Positions 7,622 through 17,751 are shown, counted from the stretch's first letter. The stretch: DNA of 64,000 nt from an uncultured Candidatus Melainabacteria bacterium (GCA_934691935.1 CAKUTH010000002.1:124001-188000), one strand, 5' to 3'. Notes: a model not told the origin generated them from the sequence alone. Program-made: numbers and translations.

Positions 7622-8551
7622 ATGAAAAATATATTAGTAACAGGCGGTGCAGGTTTTATCGGTTCACATTTGTGTGATGAATTAATCAGACAAGGAAATC
7701 ACGTTATTTGTCTTGACAATTTTTTTACAGGTTCAAGAAAAAATATTGAACATTTACTAGATAATAAAGAATTTGAACTCATAAGACACGATATAATTGA
7801 ACCAATAATTCTTGAAGTTGACCAAATATACAATCTTGCTTGTCCTGCAAGCCCTATTCACTATCAATTTAACGCGATTAAAACAATCAAAACAAACGTA
7901 ATCGGCGTCACAAATATGCTTGATTTGGCAGATGAAACGAAAGCCAGAATTTTGCAAGCATCAACCAGTGAAGTTTATGGAGATCCAATTGTACACCCGC
8001 AAAGGGAAGATTACTGGGGAAACGTAAACCCTATAGGCGTAAGAAGTTGTTACGACGAGGGCAAACGTGTTGCTGAAAGTTTAATGATGGATTATCACCG
8101 CCAACATCAAGTTGATATAAGAATTATCAGAATATTTAATACTTTCGGACCAAGAATGGCGAAAAATGACGGCAGAGTTGTTTCAAACTTTATCTTACAG
8201 GCTTTGAAAAATGAAGATATAACAATTTACGGCGACGGTTCACAAACCCGTTCTTTCTGCTATGTAGACGATTTGGTTCGCGGAATGATTACACTAATGA
8301 ATACTGAAAACTTTATGGGACCTGTAAATGTTGGGAATGACGGAGAATATAGTATTTTAGAGCTTGCAAAAATGATTATTAAACTATGCAATTCTTCTTC
8401 AAAAATCATATTTAAGCCATTGCCATCAGACGACCCATGCCAGCGCAAACCTGACTTGACTCTCGCAAAAGAAAAATTGGGTTACGAACCGACAGTTCAT
8501 ATCAAAGACGGCTTGTTAAAGACAATTGAATACTTTAAAACAAAATTGTAA
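7622..8551 (+). CDS. UDP-glucuronate decarboxylase (UDP-xylose synthase)-like SDR enzyme
   Basis: This 309-residue extended short-chain dehydrogenase/reductase has the NAD-binding [11 protein letters not shown] at residue 7 and a catalytic YDEGKR (Tyr and Lys) near 147. It carries the LACPASP and STSEVYGDP segments characteristic of UXS enzymes, which turn UDP-glucuronate into UDP-xylose for surface polysaccharides. It follows rnhC by 5 nt and probably shares its transcript. Confidence 0.87.
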   Translation: MKNILVTGGAGFIGSHLCDELIRQGNHVICLDNFFTGSRKNIEHLLDNKEFELIRHDIIEPIILEVDQIYNLACPASPIHYQFNAIKTIKTNVIGVTNMLDLADETKARILQASTSEVYGDPIVHPQREDYWGNVNPIGVRSCYDEGKRVAESLMMDYHRQHQVDIRIIRIFNTFGPRMAKNDGRVVSNFILQALKNEDITIYGDGSQTRSFCYVDDLVRGMITLMNTENFMGPVNVGNDGEYSILELAKMIIKLCNSSSKIIFKPLPSDDPCQRKPDLTLAKEKLGYEPTVHIKDGLLKTIEYFKTKL

Positions 8552-8688
8552 TTTTAAATAATATTGCATTTTTATTCATTTTAAATTAATATCAATTTGC
8601 AGGGTAAAGGATACTCTTTTCAAAAAAGGAATCGCTCACAATACTATGCTGACTTCGGGTTGGTTCCCGACTAGAAAGGGGGTCAAAT

Positions 8689-8769
8689 ATGGATAAATTC
8701 AATATTAGTTTATTGCTAATCTTTATGATTTTATTTGTATTAAAAAATGGCTCTCACCTTAACAAGTAA
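8689..8769 (+). CDS. Small hydrophobic peptide, candidate Fst-type type I toxin
   Basis: This 26-residue peptide (MDKFNISLLLIFMILFVLKN, then GSHLNK) has a short polar start, one hydrophobic helix and a polar, Lys-ending tail, the shape of Fst/Ldr-type membrane toxins. A strong GGGGGT site lies 6 nt before the ATG, preceded by a CGGG/CCCG hairpin that could mask it. The last codons form a hairpin (GGCTCT/AGAGCC) that acts as terminator of an RNA transcribed from the other strand. The octamer CTGACTTC occurs in the leader (8649-8656) and again after the gene (8777-8784), as in Fst loci where such repeats pair the two RNAs. Toxicity is inferred. Confidence 0.6.
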   Translation: MDKFNISLLLIFMILFVLKNGSHLNK

Positions 8770-8822
8770 GAGCCATCTGACTTCTAAAGAGTACTCGGCA
8801 GTCTGGTAAACTGCCACCCTGT
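8742..8822 (-). ncRNA. Candidate antisense RNA antitoxin
   Basis: On the minus strand TTGACA (8852-8857), 17 bp, AATAAT (8829-8834) predicts a start near 8822. The RNA would contain a GGCAGT/ACTGCC hairpin and end at the GGCTCT/AGAGCC hairpin followed by six T. It overlaps the last third of the small hydrophobic peptide gene and includes the CTGACTTC repeat complementary to the toxin leader. This is the convergent arrangement of the plasmid par/Fst type I system. Confidence 0.6.
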
Positions 8823-8828
8823 GTTTAC

Positions 8829-8857
8829 ATTATTTCTGATTTTTTGCGTTTTGTCAA
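8829..8857 (-). promoter_or_regulatory. Promoter of the antisense RNA
   Basis: A perfect -35 (TTGACA), a 17-bp spacer and AATAAT (one mismatch to consensus), pointing toward the small toxin gene. Confidence 0.7.
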
Positions 8858-9009
8858 GTGTTTTGTAACTTTTTATCAAATAGCCTAACAGAATAACCGC
8901 TTACGGTAATGTTTCTGATACTGAAAAAAGTAAATAATTTAGTATCAGTTTTTTAAAATATTCTTTTTTTGGGATTTTAATAAAAACCCACAACACAAGG
9001 AGGTAAAAA

Positions 9010-11046
9010 ATGACAATTAAAAAACTTACTGTGGCAGCTGCGATTGCCGTTGGGATAGCAACGTGTTCCTTGAGTCAAGCAATGGCGGCATGTCCGTGTT
9101 CAGTACCAGAAACACCAGCACCATGTGCAGAACCGCTACCTGTAGTAACAGGGCCTGCGTGTCCGTGTGAAACGGTCAAGCCAAACACTTGTTCAAAATG
9201 CAAAAAAGCACTACCAGACTGCGATTGCAAAAAACAAGAAGCAAAACCATGCGACCCGTGTGAAAAACCAAAAAAATCTGATTGTGGCTGTCCAGATGAA
9301 ATAAGTTGTGACGAACCAGCAGATCCAGCTTGTGCAATTTGTCCACAGACTGGCAAACCAGACAGAAAAGATATGAAACAAGTTTATGGTTATCCTAACG
9401 CAATTTACGGTACCAACAACTACGTAGGTCAACCTGCAAACTCAATCTTTTCAACAGACACACCCATAGCAGGTACTCCAAGAGTCCTATCATCTAACGT
9501 TATGGGTACAACTGTGTCATCTCAAGGTCAAGTTACAGGTGCGGCAACTCAAATGCCTTGCCTAAACGAAATGCCAACTCGTCATAATGGTATCCCGATT
9601 GACAGAAACGAAAGATTAATGGACGGAAACAATTGTCCGATTGATTTTCAATCATCAAATTCTATTGATGCCGTAAAAAAATCTTTCGTACCATACGAAA
9701 TTCCAAACCAAGTAATGCAAACAACAGGTGCAGCAGCAAACTTGGGCGGATGCCAATTCCCTGACGTCCCAAACGGATTTTGGGCAGCATGTGATATTGA
9801 CAAACTTGCAATAAACGATGTAGTTGTTGGTTACCCTGACGGTTATTTCAAACCAAACAGAAACATTACACGTGCAGAGTTTGCCACAATCTTGGTTAAA
9901 GGTTTCAATCTTGACCAGTGCGATATGCCACGAGCAGGAATGTTCAAGGACGTCCCAATGCACAATTGGGCAAACCAAGCAATTGCAAAAGCTGTTGATG
10001 AGGACTTGTTAAAAGGTTATCCTGACGGCAACTTCAAGCCTGATCATCACGTAACAAGGGTGGAAGCATTGACCACAATTGCAAAAGGTATGACTTGCGA
10101 TATTGACCAATGTAAAGCCGATGAAATTTTGAGTAAATATGCAGACGGTGCTTCTGTTCCAAATTGGGCAAGAATTCCAGTTGCAAAATCACTTGAAAAC
10201 GGGGCATTAAAAGATATGCCTAACCCAAATATGATTATGCCAAACAAAACAGCATCTCGTGCAGAAGTTGCGTCAATGATGCAGACAGTTCGTGTAGCTT
10301 TGGGTTACGACACAAATCCAAAAACAGCTAACAATATTTGTCCAGCTTGTCCTGTAAACAAAAACGCGTTTGTTGAAAACGAAGAAATCGTTAAAATTCC
10401 AACACTTAAGGTAAAAATGATTGACCAATTGACCGCTAAGTCATCACACGTAGGTCAATACTTCAGAGCAAACACTCTTGAAGATGTAACAATCAATGGC
10501 GTAACTTATCCTTGCGGTTCAACAGTAACAGGTCAAGTAGTAGAAGTTATCAGACCATCAGGCTGTGACAAAGGTGCGTTGAAATTGTCATTTACAGACA
10601 TCAAAAACGGTGATTGCAAAACAAAATTACCAAAACAAATCTTGCAAGCACAAGTGAACAAATCAAAACAGGTTAACCCTGTAGCCAGACTGGTAGAAAT
10701 GCCATTTACATTAGCAGGTTCATTGGTCGGTGTAGCAGGCAGAACTGTAGGTGGCGTTGTTACAAACCTCGGTAATGCTGTAGAAAACGTATCAAATGAT
10801 GCAGGTTATATGTTGGGACACGCATTCCAAGGACAATTTGGCGCATCAGCACGTAGCTTGGGCGACGGTCTTTGGGAAACAGTAAAAGCCCCAATTGACA
10901 TAACAAGAACAGCTTTGTCAGGTACAATGGGCTTGTTCCAAACAACAGGCGACGAATTTGCTTACCTTGTCGATCCACGCGGATACAAAATCTCCGCTGT
11001 TAACCCAAGAGAACACATTACTATCGCTTTCGGATGTAATGAATAA
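9010..11046 (+). CDS. SLH-domain envelope protein with Cys/Pro-rich N terminus
   Basis: This 678-residue exported protein has a signal peptide at 1-27 (cleavage near AMAA-C). Next comes a region (about 28-125) packed with CP, CPC and CD motifs and many Pro and Lys residues. Residues about 250-435 hold three S-layer homology repeats (FPDVPNGFWA..., FKDVPMHNWA..., a third weaker copy), each with GYPDG-F-P and R-A-E landmarks. The C-terminal third has a beta-rich segment and a Gly/Ala-rich helical region. SLH domains tie outer-membrane or surface proteins to cell-wall polymers. A strong AAGGAGG site and a downstream terminator suggest a highly expressed single gene. The cysteine-rich part is unusual and may be cross-linked. 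Confidence 0.88.
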   Translation: MTIKKLTVAAAIAVGIATCSLSQAMAACPCSVPETPAPCAEPLPVVTGPACPCETVKPNTCSKCKKALPDCDCKKQEAKPCDPCEKPKKSDCGCPDEISCDEPADPACAICPQTGKPDRKDMKQVYGYPNAIYGTNNYVGQPANSIFSTDTPIAGTPRVLSSNVMGTTVSSQGQVTGAATQMPCLNEMPTRHNGIPIDRNERLMDGNNCPIDFQSSNSIDAVKKSFVPYEIPNQVMQTTGAAANLGGCQFPDVPNGFWAACDIDKLAINDVVVGYPDGYFKPNRNITRAEFATILVKGFNLDQCDMPRAGMFKDVPMHNWANQAIAKAVDEDLLKGYPDGNFKPDHHVTRVEALTTIAKGMTCDIDQCKADEILSKYADGASVPNWARIPVAKSLENGALKDMPNPNMIMPNKTASRAEVASMMQTVRVALGYDTNPKTANNICPACPVNKNAFVENEEIVKIPTLKVKMIDQLTAKSSHVGQYFRANTLEDVTINGVTYPCGSTVTGQVVEVIRPSGCDKGALKLSFTDIKNGDCKTKLPKQILQAQVNKSKQVNPVARLVEMPFTLAGSLVGVAGRTVGGVVTNLGNAVENVSNDAGYMLGHAFQGQFGASARSLGDGLWETVKAPIDITRTALSGTMGLFQTTGDEFAYLVDPRGYKISAVNPREHITIAFGCNE

Positions 11047-11076
11047 TTAACTACAGTACAGATTGTTCGAAGCCTG

Positions 11077-11120
11077 AAGGAATCCGATGTCTTGTAAAAG
11101 ACATCGGGTTTCCTTTTTTT
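11077..11120 (+). terminator. Rho-independent terminator of the SLH gene
   Basis: A long stem (AAGGAA plus CCGATGTCTT against AAGACATCGG plus TTTCCTT) around a GTAA loop, ending in a T run. Confidence 0.88.
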
Positions 11121-11124
11121 AAGC

Positions 11125-11178
11125 AAGGAAGTAAGCTGTAGGTTGGGCTAGAAAGCCCAACCTACAATTTACTTCCTT
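11125..11178. repeat. REP-like palindrome
   Basis: A perfect 13-bp stem, TGTAGGTTGGGCT against AGCCCAACCTACA with a 4-nt loop, is extended by AAGGAAGTAA/TTACTTCCTT. The core resembles the REP-type palindromes common in bacterial intergenic DNA. Confidence 0.7.
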
Positions 11179-11183
11179 ATATA

Positions 11184-11220
11184 GTTACGTAAAAAATAGT
11201 TCCTCCCCCATTGGGGAGGA
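11184..11220 (+). repeat. Dispersed palindromic repeat, copy D
   Basis: The first 20 bases are identical to the reverse complement of 1163-1182. They lead into a CCTCCCC-ATT-GGGGAGG hairpin in place of CCTTCCC/GGGAAGG. The rest of this gap to 11310 is a low-complexity string of 'acttac', 'ccttat' and 'taccttaat' words with no gene. Confidence 0.65.
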
Positions 11221-11314
11221 AATCAATTCTTACTAACTTACTTACCTATTTACTTCCTTACGTAAAATCCTTATTCCCCTATTACCTTAATACCTCATTA
11301 CCCTTAAACAAATA

Positions 11315-11343
11315 TTGACATCCTGTTTTTATTTATATAAAAT
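11315..11343 (+). promoter_or_regulatory. Promoter of the RND efflux operon
   Basis: TTGACA (11315-11320), 17 bp, TAAAAT (11338-11343). The adaptor gene starts about 35 nt after the predicted transcription start, behind a GGGAGAG site. Confidence 0.7.
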
Positions 11344-11383
11344 TGTCGTGTTGCAAAAGCAACACAGGTTAGGGAGAGTGTAA

Positions 11384-12553
11384 ATGAAAAAAAATATTAT
11401 AATTTTTTTGTCTGTAGTTATTGTCGCAATTTTGGCTAGGTACGGATTTTCAATGTTCGGAAACATGATGCAGGCAAAATCCGCTAAAAACAAACCTGCG
11501 CCTACTGTTTCAGTAAAAGAAATTGAAACTGCTAGTGTGATTAGAAGTTTTAATGCTCCAGGCAGAGTCGTTTCAAAATACAGAGTTGATGTGCTTGCAC
11601 GTATCGCAGGGTATTTACAAAAAAGTTTCTTCAAAGAAGGCGATTATGTAAAACAAGGTCAAGTCTTGTTTGAAATCGAACCGACTGAATATTCAAACGC
11701 GTCTGCAACTGCGAGTGCTAATGTGAAAAACCTTAAAGCTCAATTAAGTTACGCAGAAAAACAACTTGCCAGAGCTAGTGAACTTGTTAAAAAAGACTAT
11801 ATTGCAAAATCTCAGTATGACCAAATTCTTTCTAACAGAGATGCTCTAAAAGCTCAGCTTATGGCTGCGCAAGCTCAATACAATGACGCGAATAGAAATC
11901 TTGGTTATACAAGAGTGAAAGCTCCTGTTGACGGCAAAATAGGTATTATAAATGTTACTGTCGGAAACTACGTTTCACCTTCATCTGGTGCTTTAACAAC
12001 AATTAACAGTACAAATCCTATTTATGTAACTTTCCCATTGGATTCTGCAGATTTTCAAGCCCTTTCTGCGGGCGACGGCAAGGAAAACAAAGCAAGAAAG
12101 GTTGAGCTTTTATTATCGTCAGGTATAAAATATAATTTGTTAGGTACACAAGATTTTCAGGACAACAAAGTTGATGTGACAACAGGTACAGTAACAATGA
12201 GAGCAACTTTCCAAAACCCTGACAATCAGCTTATCCATGGCGAATTTGTTACAGTAAAACTTTATGCAAACAAACCTGTTGATGTACCTATTGCTCCAAT
12301 TACTGCGGTTTTGGAAAACCAAGCTGGAAAATATGTTTATAAAATTGATGAAAACAACTTGCCACAATTGGTTTATGTAAAAACTGGCGAACAACACGGT
12401 CAAAATTGGATTATAACAGAAGGACTTCAAAAAGGCGATAAAATTATTACAGAAGGACTTCAAAAAGTTACTCCTGGAAAACCTATAACAATTGTGACTG
12501 ATGAAGAAATGAAGAAAATTAAGACTGAACAGGTAACAAAAACAAGTAAGTAA
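11384..12553 (+). CDS. RND efflux periplasmic adaptor (MexA/AcrA family)
   Basis: This 389-residue membrane-fusion protein has an N-terminal membrane anchor (about residues 4-22), a lipoyl half-motif near 65-95, an alpha-helical hairpin rich in Ala/Gln/Lys (about 100-165), the second lipoyl half (GYTRVKAPVDGKIG) and a beta-barrel plus membrane-proximal domain. It bridges the inner-membrane pump at 12636 and the TolC-like protein at 15777. No lipobox is visible, so it is membrane-anchored. Substrate cannot be read from the sequence. Confidence 0.92.
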   Translation: MKKNIIIFLSVVIVAILARYGFSMFGNMMQAKSAKNKPAPTVSVKEIETASVIRSFNAPGRVVSKYRVDVLARIAGYLQKSFFKEGDYVKQGQVLFEIEPTEYSNASATASANVKNLKAQLSYAEKQLARASELVKKDYIAKSQYDQILSNRDALKAQLMAAQAQYNDANRNLGYTRVKAPVDGKIGIINVTVGNYVSPSSGALTTINSTNPIYVTFPLDSADFQALSAGDGKENKARKVELLLSSGIKYNLLGTQDFQDNKVDVTTGTVTMRATFQNPDNQLIHGEFVTVKLYANKPVDVPIAPITAVLENQAGKYVYKIDENNLPQLVYVKTGEQHGQNWIITEGLQKGDKIITEGLQKVTPGKPITIVTDEEMKKIKTEQVTKTSK

Positions 12554-12561
12554 GTAAGAAA

Positions 12562-12602
12562 GTAAGTAGGTTAGTAAGAAAATTTCTTACTAACTTACTT
12601 AC
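12562..12602. repeat. Intercistronic hairpin between adaptor and pump genes
   Basis: Two 20-bp arms (12562-12581 and 12583-12602) made of GTAAGTAGG/TTAGTAAG words pair with one mismatch and almost no loop. There is no T run, so it is more likely an RNA-stabilising or partial-attenuation element, or a palindromic repeat, than a terminator. Confidence 0.65.
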
Positions 12603-12635
12603 CTACTAACCTACTCACATAACAAAGGATAATTA

Positions 12636-15600
12636 ATGCCAAACAATAATGAAAAACAAGGAAACTTATTTATAAAACGTCCAAAGCTGGCTATCGTAAT
12701 ATCTTTAGCGATTATGCTGGCTGGTATATTGATGCTTACACAACTTCCACTGGAAGAATATCCGTCAATCACACCACCACAGGTTGTTGTTACGGCAACT
12801 TATGCAGGTGCGAGTTCTGACGTTGTAGCAGACACAATTGCCGCTCCTGTTGAAGCTCAATTGAACGGTGTAGAAGATATGATTTACATGTCCTCAACTT
12901 CCCAAAACGGACAATATCAGTTGACATTATATTTTAATATCGGTTCTGACCCAGATATGGCGGTTGTAAACGTTCAAAACCAATTACAACTTGTTACACC
13001 GCGTTTGCCAGAAGAAGTTAAACGGTACGGTTTGTCTGTAAAAAAATCGACAGGTGGCCCAGGGATTATGATGATTGCAGTAAATTCGCCAACTCACACC
13101 TACGATTCGCTTTATGTTGCAAACTATGCATCTATATATATTAAGGATGAACTTGCTCGTATTAAAGGGGTTGGTAAAGTTCAAGTGTTTGGTTCTTCGG
13201 ATTATTCGATGAGAATTTGGCTTGACGCAAACAAAATGGCAAACCTTGGGGTGTCTGTTTCTGAGGTGAGTTCGGCTATCCAAAGCCAAAACACACAAGT
13301 CCCTGCTGGGGATTTAGGTGTTGAACCGATGAAAAACAAACAAATGATTAAGCTAACAATGCGTACTAAAGGACGTTTAAAAGATGTATCAGAGTTTGAA
13401 AATATTATTGTTCGCTCAAAACCAGACGGTTCACAAATTAGATTAAAAGATATTGCAAGGGTTCAACTTGGTGCAGAAAGTTATTCTTTCTTCTCTCGTC
13501 GTGGCGGAAAAGACACTGCTATCATCTCAATTAGCCAATTGCCAGAAGCCAATGCGATTGATTTGTCTAATAAAATTCGTGCAAAAATGGCAGAATTGAG
13601 CAAAAGTTTTCCACAAGGTATTGTTTATGAAGTTGCACGTGATGAAACCGACTTTGTACGCGAATCAATCAACGAGGTTATCAGCGCAATTGGTTTGGCT
13701 ATTGTGCTTGTAGGCTTGGTAACGTATTTATTCTTGGGTAGTGGACGCGCCGCATTAATTCCGTTTGCCGCAATTCCTGTTTCACTTATCGGTGTATTTA
13801 TATTTATGAATATACTGGGATTTTCGGTAAACTTATTAATCCTGTTTGGACTTGTGCTTGCCGTAGGTTTGGTAGTTGATGACGCTATTGTTGTATTGGA
13901 AAATACTCAAAGGCACATTCAAGAAGGTAAAACACCGACTGATGCAACAGAAGTTACGATGAAAGAAGTATTTAGCGCAGTTCTTGCAACTTCATTGGTA
14001 TTGATGGCGGTATTTGTTCCTGTATCGTTTATGTCAGGTATTACAGGACAAATGTTTAGACAATTTGCGTTGTGTATCGCATCGTCAATCGGTTTGTCTA
14101 CACTCGTTGCCTTAACTCTTGCACCAGCACTATGTGCAATGATTTTAAAATCTGGTGAGGAAAAAACAGACTTTGAATTTATTCAAAAATTCGATAACTG
14201 GTTCAACGGAATTAGAGATAAATATTTGGAAAGCGTAAAAATATTTACTAATTCAACAAAACTTACTTTGACAGTTTTTGCAGGTGTAATTTTGTTTACT
14301 CTTGCGATGTTTTATTTAATCCCAAAAGGCTTTTTGCCTACAGAGGACAAGGGTGCAATCTTTACTCAAATCCAACTTCCTGACGGTTCTTCTGCATCAA
14401 GAACAGACTTGGTTGCAAAAGAAGTTGAAGATAGGATTTTAAATATCCCAGGGGTAAATACAACGATTAACCTCGTTGGTTTTTCGGGAGAAAACACCGC
14501 GCTTGTAATCGCTGAATTAAATGAGTGGTCTAAACGTAAAAGCAAAGATTTGCAGATGCAGACTATTTTGAAAAAAATCCAAAGTGAATTTGCAAACTAT
14601 CCGTCTGCAACAATTGCGGTATTCTCTCCACCTTCAATTTCTGGGTTGGGTATGTTTGGCGGTTTTGAATACCAACTTTTGGACAAAGGCGACAGAACAT
14701 CTCAAGAATTGTATGATGAAGCTGTAAAACTTATCGGAGAAGCAAACAAAAGTTCTGATTTCCGAATGGTTTATACATCATTTACCGCAAACTTGCCACA
14801 ATTGATGATTAAAGTTGATGAGGCAAAAGCGCTTGCTCAAGGCGTAAACATCTCTGAAATTTATTCAGCATTGTCTGGTTATTTTGGAAAATCTTACGTA
14901 AACGACTTTAACAAGTATGGTCGTGTTTATCGTGTATATTTACAAGCAGATTCTGAATTCAGAGAAAAACCGTCAGATATTGACAAAATTTTCGTAAAAA
15001 ATTCACAAGGCGGAATGGTTCCGTTATCAGCAGTGGTAACAGTAAGCAATGTCGTAGGACCTTATAGTATAACAAGATTTAACATGTACCCGTCAATTAC
15101 GGTTAACGGACAAGCCAGAAATGGCGTAAGTTCTGGTCAGGCAATGAACACCATGGAACACATTTCAGACGAAGTTCTTCCAAAAGATATGGGATACGCT
15201 TGGTCAGGCAGTTCGTTACAAGAAAAGCAATCCAGTGGACAAATTGGTCCAATCCTTGCAATGTCATTGGTATTTATCTACTTGTTCTTGGTAGGTTTAT
15301 ACGAAAGCTGGATGTTGCCTATTGCCGTATTGTTGATTTCTCCTGTCGCACTTGTAGGTGCACTGTTCTTTCAATATATTTCAGGGTACTCGCTTGATTT
15401 GTATTCTCAAATCGGACTTGTTATGTTAATTGGTTTATCAACAAAACAGGCTATTTTGATTATTGAATTTGCGAAAGAAGCTCACGAAAAAGGTATGAGC
15501 ATAATGGATTCTGCAATGCAGGCAGCAAAATTGAGATTTAGAGCCGTAATGATGACAAACATTGCGTTCATCTTAGGTTTGTTACCGCTGGTATTTGCAA

Positions 15601-15776
15601 AAGGTGCAGGTGCTGCCAGCCGTAATTCTGTTGGCATGACAGTATTTGGCGGAATGATAGCAGTTGCTTTCATTGGTACTCTACTCGTACCAGCATTCTT
15701 CGTTATGATTGAAAACTTAAAAGTTTATACCGCTAAAAAAATAAAAACTTTAAACTTTAAAAAAAAGGATAACTAA
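12636..15776 (+). CDS. RND multidrug efflux pump (HAE1/AcrB family)
   Basis: This 1046-residue inner-membrane transporter has the full RND fold: a first membrane helix at about 17-35, two large periplasmic loops with porter and docking domains, and two helix bundles. The proton-relay pair DD is visible in [14 protein letters not shown] near residue 410, and the Lys in [14 protein letters not shown] near 940. It belongs to the proton-driven tripartite pump formed with its neighbours. It ends right at the TolC gene start, so translation is probably coupled. Confidence 0.95.
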   Translation: MPNNNEKQGNLFIKRPKLAIVISLAIMLAGILMLTQLPLEEYPSITPPQVVVTATYAGASSDVVADTIAAPVEAQLNGVEDMIYMSSTSQNGQYQLTLYFNIGSDPDMAVVNVQNQLQLVTPRLPEEVKRYGLSVKKSTGGPGIMMIAVNSPTHTYDSLYVANYASIYIKDELARIKGVGKVQVFGSSDYSMRIWLDANKMANLGVSVSEVSSAIQSQNTQVPAGDLGVEPMKNKQMIKLTMRTKGRLKDVSEFENIIVRSKPDGSQIRLKDIARVQLGAESYSFFSRRGGKDTAIISISQLPEANAIDLSNKIRAKMAELSKSFPQGIVYEVARDETDFVRESINEVISAIGLAIVLVGLVTYLFLGSGRAALIPFAAIPVSLIGVFIFMNILGFSVNLLILFGLVLAVGLVVDDAIVVLENTQRHIQEGKTPTDATEVTMKEVFSAVLATSLVLMAVFVPVSFMSGITGQMFRQFALCIASSIGLSTLVALTLAPALCAMILKSGEEKTDFEFIQKFDNWFNGIRDKYLESVKIFTNSTKLTLTVFAGVILFTLAMFYLIPKGFLPTEDKGAIFTQIQLPDGSSASRTDLVAKEVEDRILNIPGVNTTINLVGFSGENTALVIAELNEWSKRKSKDLQMQTILKKIQSEFANYPSATIAVFSPPSISGLGMFGGFEYQLLDKGDRTSQELYDEAVKLIGEANKSSDFRMVYTSFTANLPQLMIKVDEAKALAQGVNISEIYSALSGYFGKSYVNDFNKYGRVYRVYLQADSEFREKPSDIDKIFVKNSQGGMVPLSAVVTVSNVVGPYSITRFNMYPSITVNGQARNGVSSGQAMNTMEHISDEVLPKDMGYAWSGSSLQEKQSSGQIGPILAMSLVFIYLFLVGLYESWMLPIAVLLISPVALVGALFFQYISGYSLDLYSQIGLVMLIGLSTKQAILIIEFAKEAHEKGMSIMDSAMQAAKLRFRAVMMTNIAFILGLLPLVFAKGAGAASRNSVGMTVFGGMIAVAFIGTLLVPAFFVMIENLKVYTAKKIKTLNFKKKDN

Positions 15777-17192
15777 ATGTTCAAAAAAATAATAACATTA
15801 TCTTTAATATTAGGTTTAACCTCAATAACAACTCTTGCTGAAGATATAGGGAACAAGGTTAATGAAAAAGAGTACCCCTCAGCAAATGCTGTTTTGCCAA
15901 ACACAGATAAAAAAGCAGATTTTGTAATTGAAGGTTCTGTCGAAAAAAATATTGATATGACATTGGACAAATGTATTGAGCTTGCACTTGGAAACAACCC
16001 TCAAATCAATTCTGCTTTCCACGATATATTGGCATCTGATACTAGAATAAAACAGGTTTGGTCAAACTATTTTCCACAACTAAGCTGGCAATCAGGTTAC
16101 ACTAGAATTCGTCAATTACAATTGTCTGATGCGTTAGGACGAAACTTAACATTTAATTACTATACTTTAGGTCAAATTACACTCCAACAAATGCTTTATG
16201 ACTTTGGTGTAACGCAAAATCAAGCGACTATTAAACGCTTGGATTACGAAGCCTACAAAACAACTCTGTCTGCAACGATAAATGATGTTATTTTTCAAAC
16301 AAAAGATGCCTATTATAATCTTTTATACGCATTTGAAAAACGCAGAGTTGCAAAAGATACTGTTGACAAATTTGAATTATTCTACAATCAGGCAAAAGCG
16401 TTCTACGAAATCGGTATGAACCCAAAAGTAGACGTAACGATTGCAGAAGTAAACCTGAGTAACGCCAAGTTACAACTAATTCAAGCAGACAACGCTGTAA
16501 ATTTAGCTGTAGCAAAATTAAATAACGTTATGGGCGTTCCGTTTATTGACAAATATAATGTCCAAGAACGCCTAAAATACCAGCCAATTGATATTACATT
16601 TAATCAATCGGTAGAAACTGCACGTGAAGCAAGACCTGAACTTAAACTTGCAGAAATCAAAGTAGAAAGCGCAAACCAAACACTTAAACTCGTAAAAAAA
16701 TCATATTTCCCAACATTGTCAATTGAAGGTCAGTACCAAAAAGGTGGGAAAAGCTGGAATTCCAACTATGGTTACAACTTTGGCGGATACTTAAATTTCC
16801 CGACAATAAACGGAATGCTCATCAAAAATGAAATAAAAGAAGCAAGATACTTGTACGACAAAGAAATTGCAAACGCAAAAAACACACAAAACCAAATTTA
16901 TTTGGAAATCCAAAACGCATTTTTGATGCTTGAAGAAAAGAAAAATCAAATGCCTGTTGCAATACTTAACGTAAAACAATCAAAGGAAAACTATGAACTT
17001 TCTTATGGCAGATATAGAGTAGGCGAGGCAAGCCCTACAGAGCTAAAAGATGCCCAAATAAACTATCAACAAGCACAGCTAAGTTATTACAATGCGCTTT
17101 ATCAATATAATTCAGCCAAAGCATCTTTAGAAAAAGCTATCGGTAAAAATATCGTCGGTAACGATAATGAAATTATTGAATTGGGAAAATAA
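15777..17192 (+). CDS. TolC-family outer-membrane efflux protein
   Basis: This 471-residue protein has a signal peptide (1-21, cleaved at LAE), then two outer-membrane efflux protein repeats (about 55-240 and 260-455) rich in long coiled-coil helices, with NPQINSAFHDI and RPELKLAEIKV at the repeat starts. The start codon follows the pump stop with no gap. It supplies the outer-membrane channel of the operon, which implies a double-membrane envelope. Confidence 0.93.
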   Translation: MFKKIITLSLILGLTSITTLAEDIGNKVNEKEYPSANAVLPNTDKKADFVIEGSVEKNIDMTLDKCIELALGNNPQINSAFHDILASDTRIKQVWSNYFPQLSWQSGYTRIRQLQLSDALGRNLTFNYYTLGQITLQQMLYDFGVTQNQATIKRLDYEAYKTTLSATINDVIFQTKDAYYNLLYAFEKRRVAKDTVDKFELFYNQAKAFYEIGMNPKVDVTIAEVNLSNAKLQLIQADNAVNLAVAKLNNVMGVPFIDKYNVQERLKYQPIDITFNQSVETAREARPELKLAEIKVESANQTLKLVKKSYFPTLSIEGQYQKGGKSWNSNYGYNFGGYLNFPTINGMLIKNEIKEARYLYDKEIANAKNTQNQIYLEIQNAFLMLEEKKNQMPVAILNVKQSKENYELSYGRYRVGEASPTELKDAQINYQQAQLSYYNALYQYNSAKASLEKAIGKNIVGNDNEIIELGK

Positions 17193-17316
17193 AATTGCCA
17201 AATTTACCAAACCCTTCTTTTGTAACAAAATATTAACTTAACCAAAACAAAAAAGGCAATTTTTTCTTGTTTATATCCTTTATATATATGTAAGAGATAA
17301 GAGAGAGAAAAAGAAA

Positions 17317-17577
17317 ATGGCAAACACTCAATTCGGAACTTTGGTAAGAAGTCAAAATACAAAAAAAGTTAATCCAAAAGAAATCACGAGTGAAAATTTG
17401 GAAGACTATACATTCATTGGTAAAAAAGACAGAAGAATGCGTTTTAACAACTCAAGAGATCCAATTTACTACGTATTTGATGTAATTGAAAATAGACCAA
17501 TCAAAACTTTGGCAAAAGAATTTGTAAAAGATTCATTCTTTGAAGCAGTGAACTTTGTATCAAAAGTCGTTAGATAA
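17317..17577 (+). CDS. Small basic protein of unknown function
   Basis: This 86-residue protein has no membrane segment or signal peptide and many Lys, Arg and Asn residues (KKDRRMRFNNSRDPIYYVFD in the middle). I do not recognise a family. A GAGAGAGA-type purine-rich site precedes the ATG and a terminator follows, so it looks like a genuine single-gene unit. Confidence 0.6.
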   Translation: MANTQFGTLVRSQNTKKVNPKEITSENLEDYTFIGKKDRRMRFNNSRDPIYYVFDVIENRPIKTLAKEFVKDSFFEAVNFVSKVVR

Positions 17578-17643
17578 TCAATTAGGAAATCGGAAAAAGA
17601 AAAAAAAACAATCAAGGAAATAAGGACAGGAATAGAAAATTAG

Positions 17644-17672
17644 CAAGTGACTAAATTGTCACTTGTTTTTTT
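17644..17672 (+). terminator. Rho-independent terminator
   Basis: CAAGTGAC and GTCACTTG pair around TAAATT, followed by seven T. Confidence 0.88.
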
Positions 17673-17725
17673 ATTTAAAAACAAATTAGTCAACCACTTA
17701 CACAACAAATTTACACTCACAAAAT

Positions 17726-17751
17726 AAAAAACGGAGCTTTCGCTCCGCTTT
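17726..17751 (-). terminator. Rho-independent terminator, probably bidirectional
   Basis: CGGAGC-TTTC-GCTCCG with A/T runs on both sides. On the minus strand it ends the two-gene unit at 17752-18416. Confidence 0.85.

Noticed and set aside
9075..9978. Several long minus-strand frames opposite the SLH gene
   Set aside because: They arise from the biased codon use of the Cys/Pro-rich region and have no start signals or recognisable motifs.
17193..17265. AAAATTGCC...GGCAATTTTT pairing after the TolC gene as a terminator
   Set aside because: The arms are separated by more than 50 nt; the stem is too weak to call, although termination in this region is likely.
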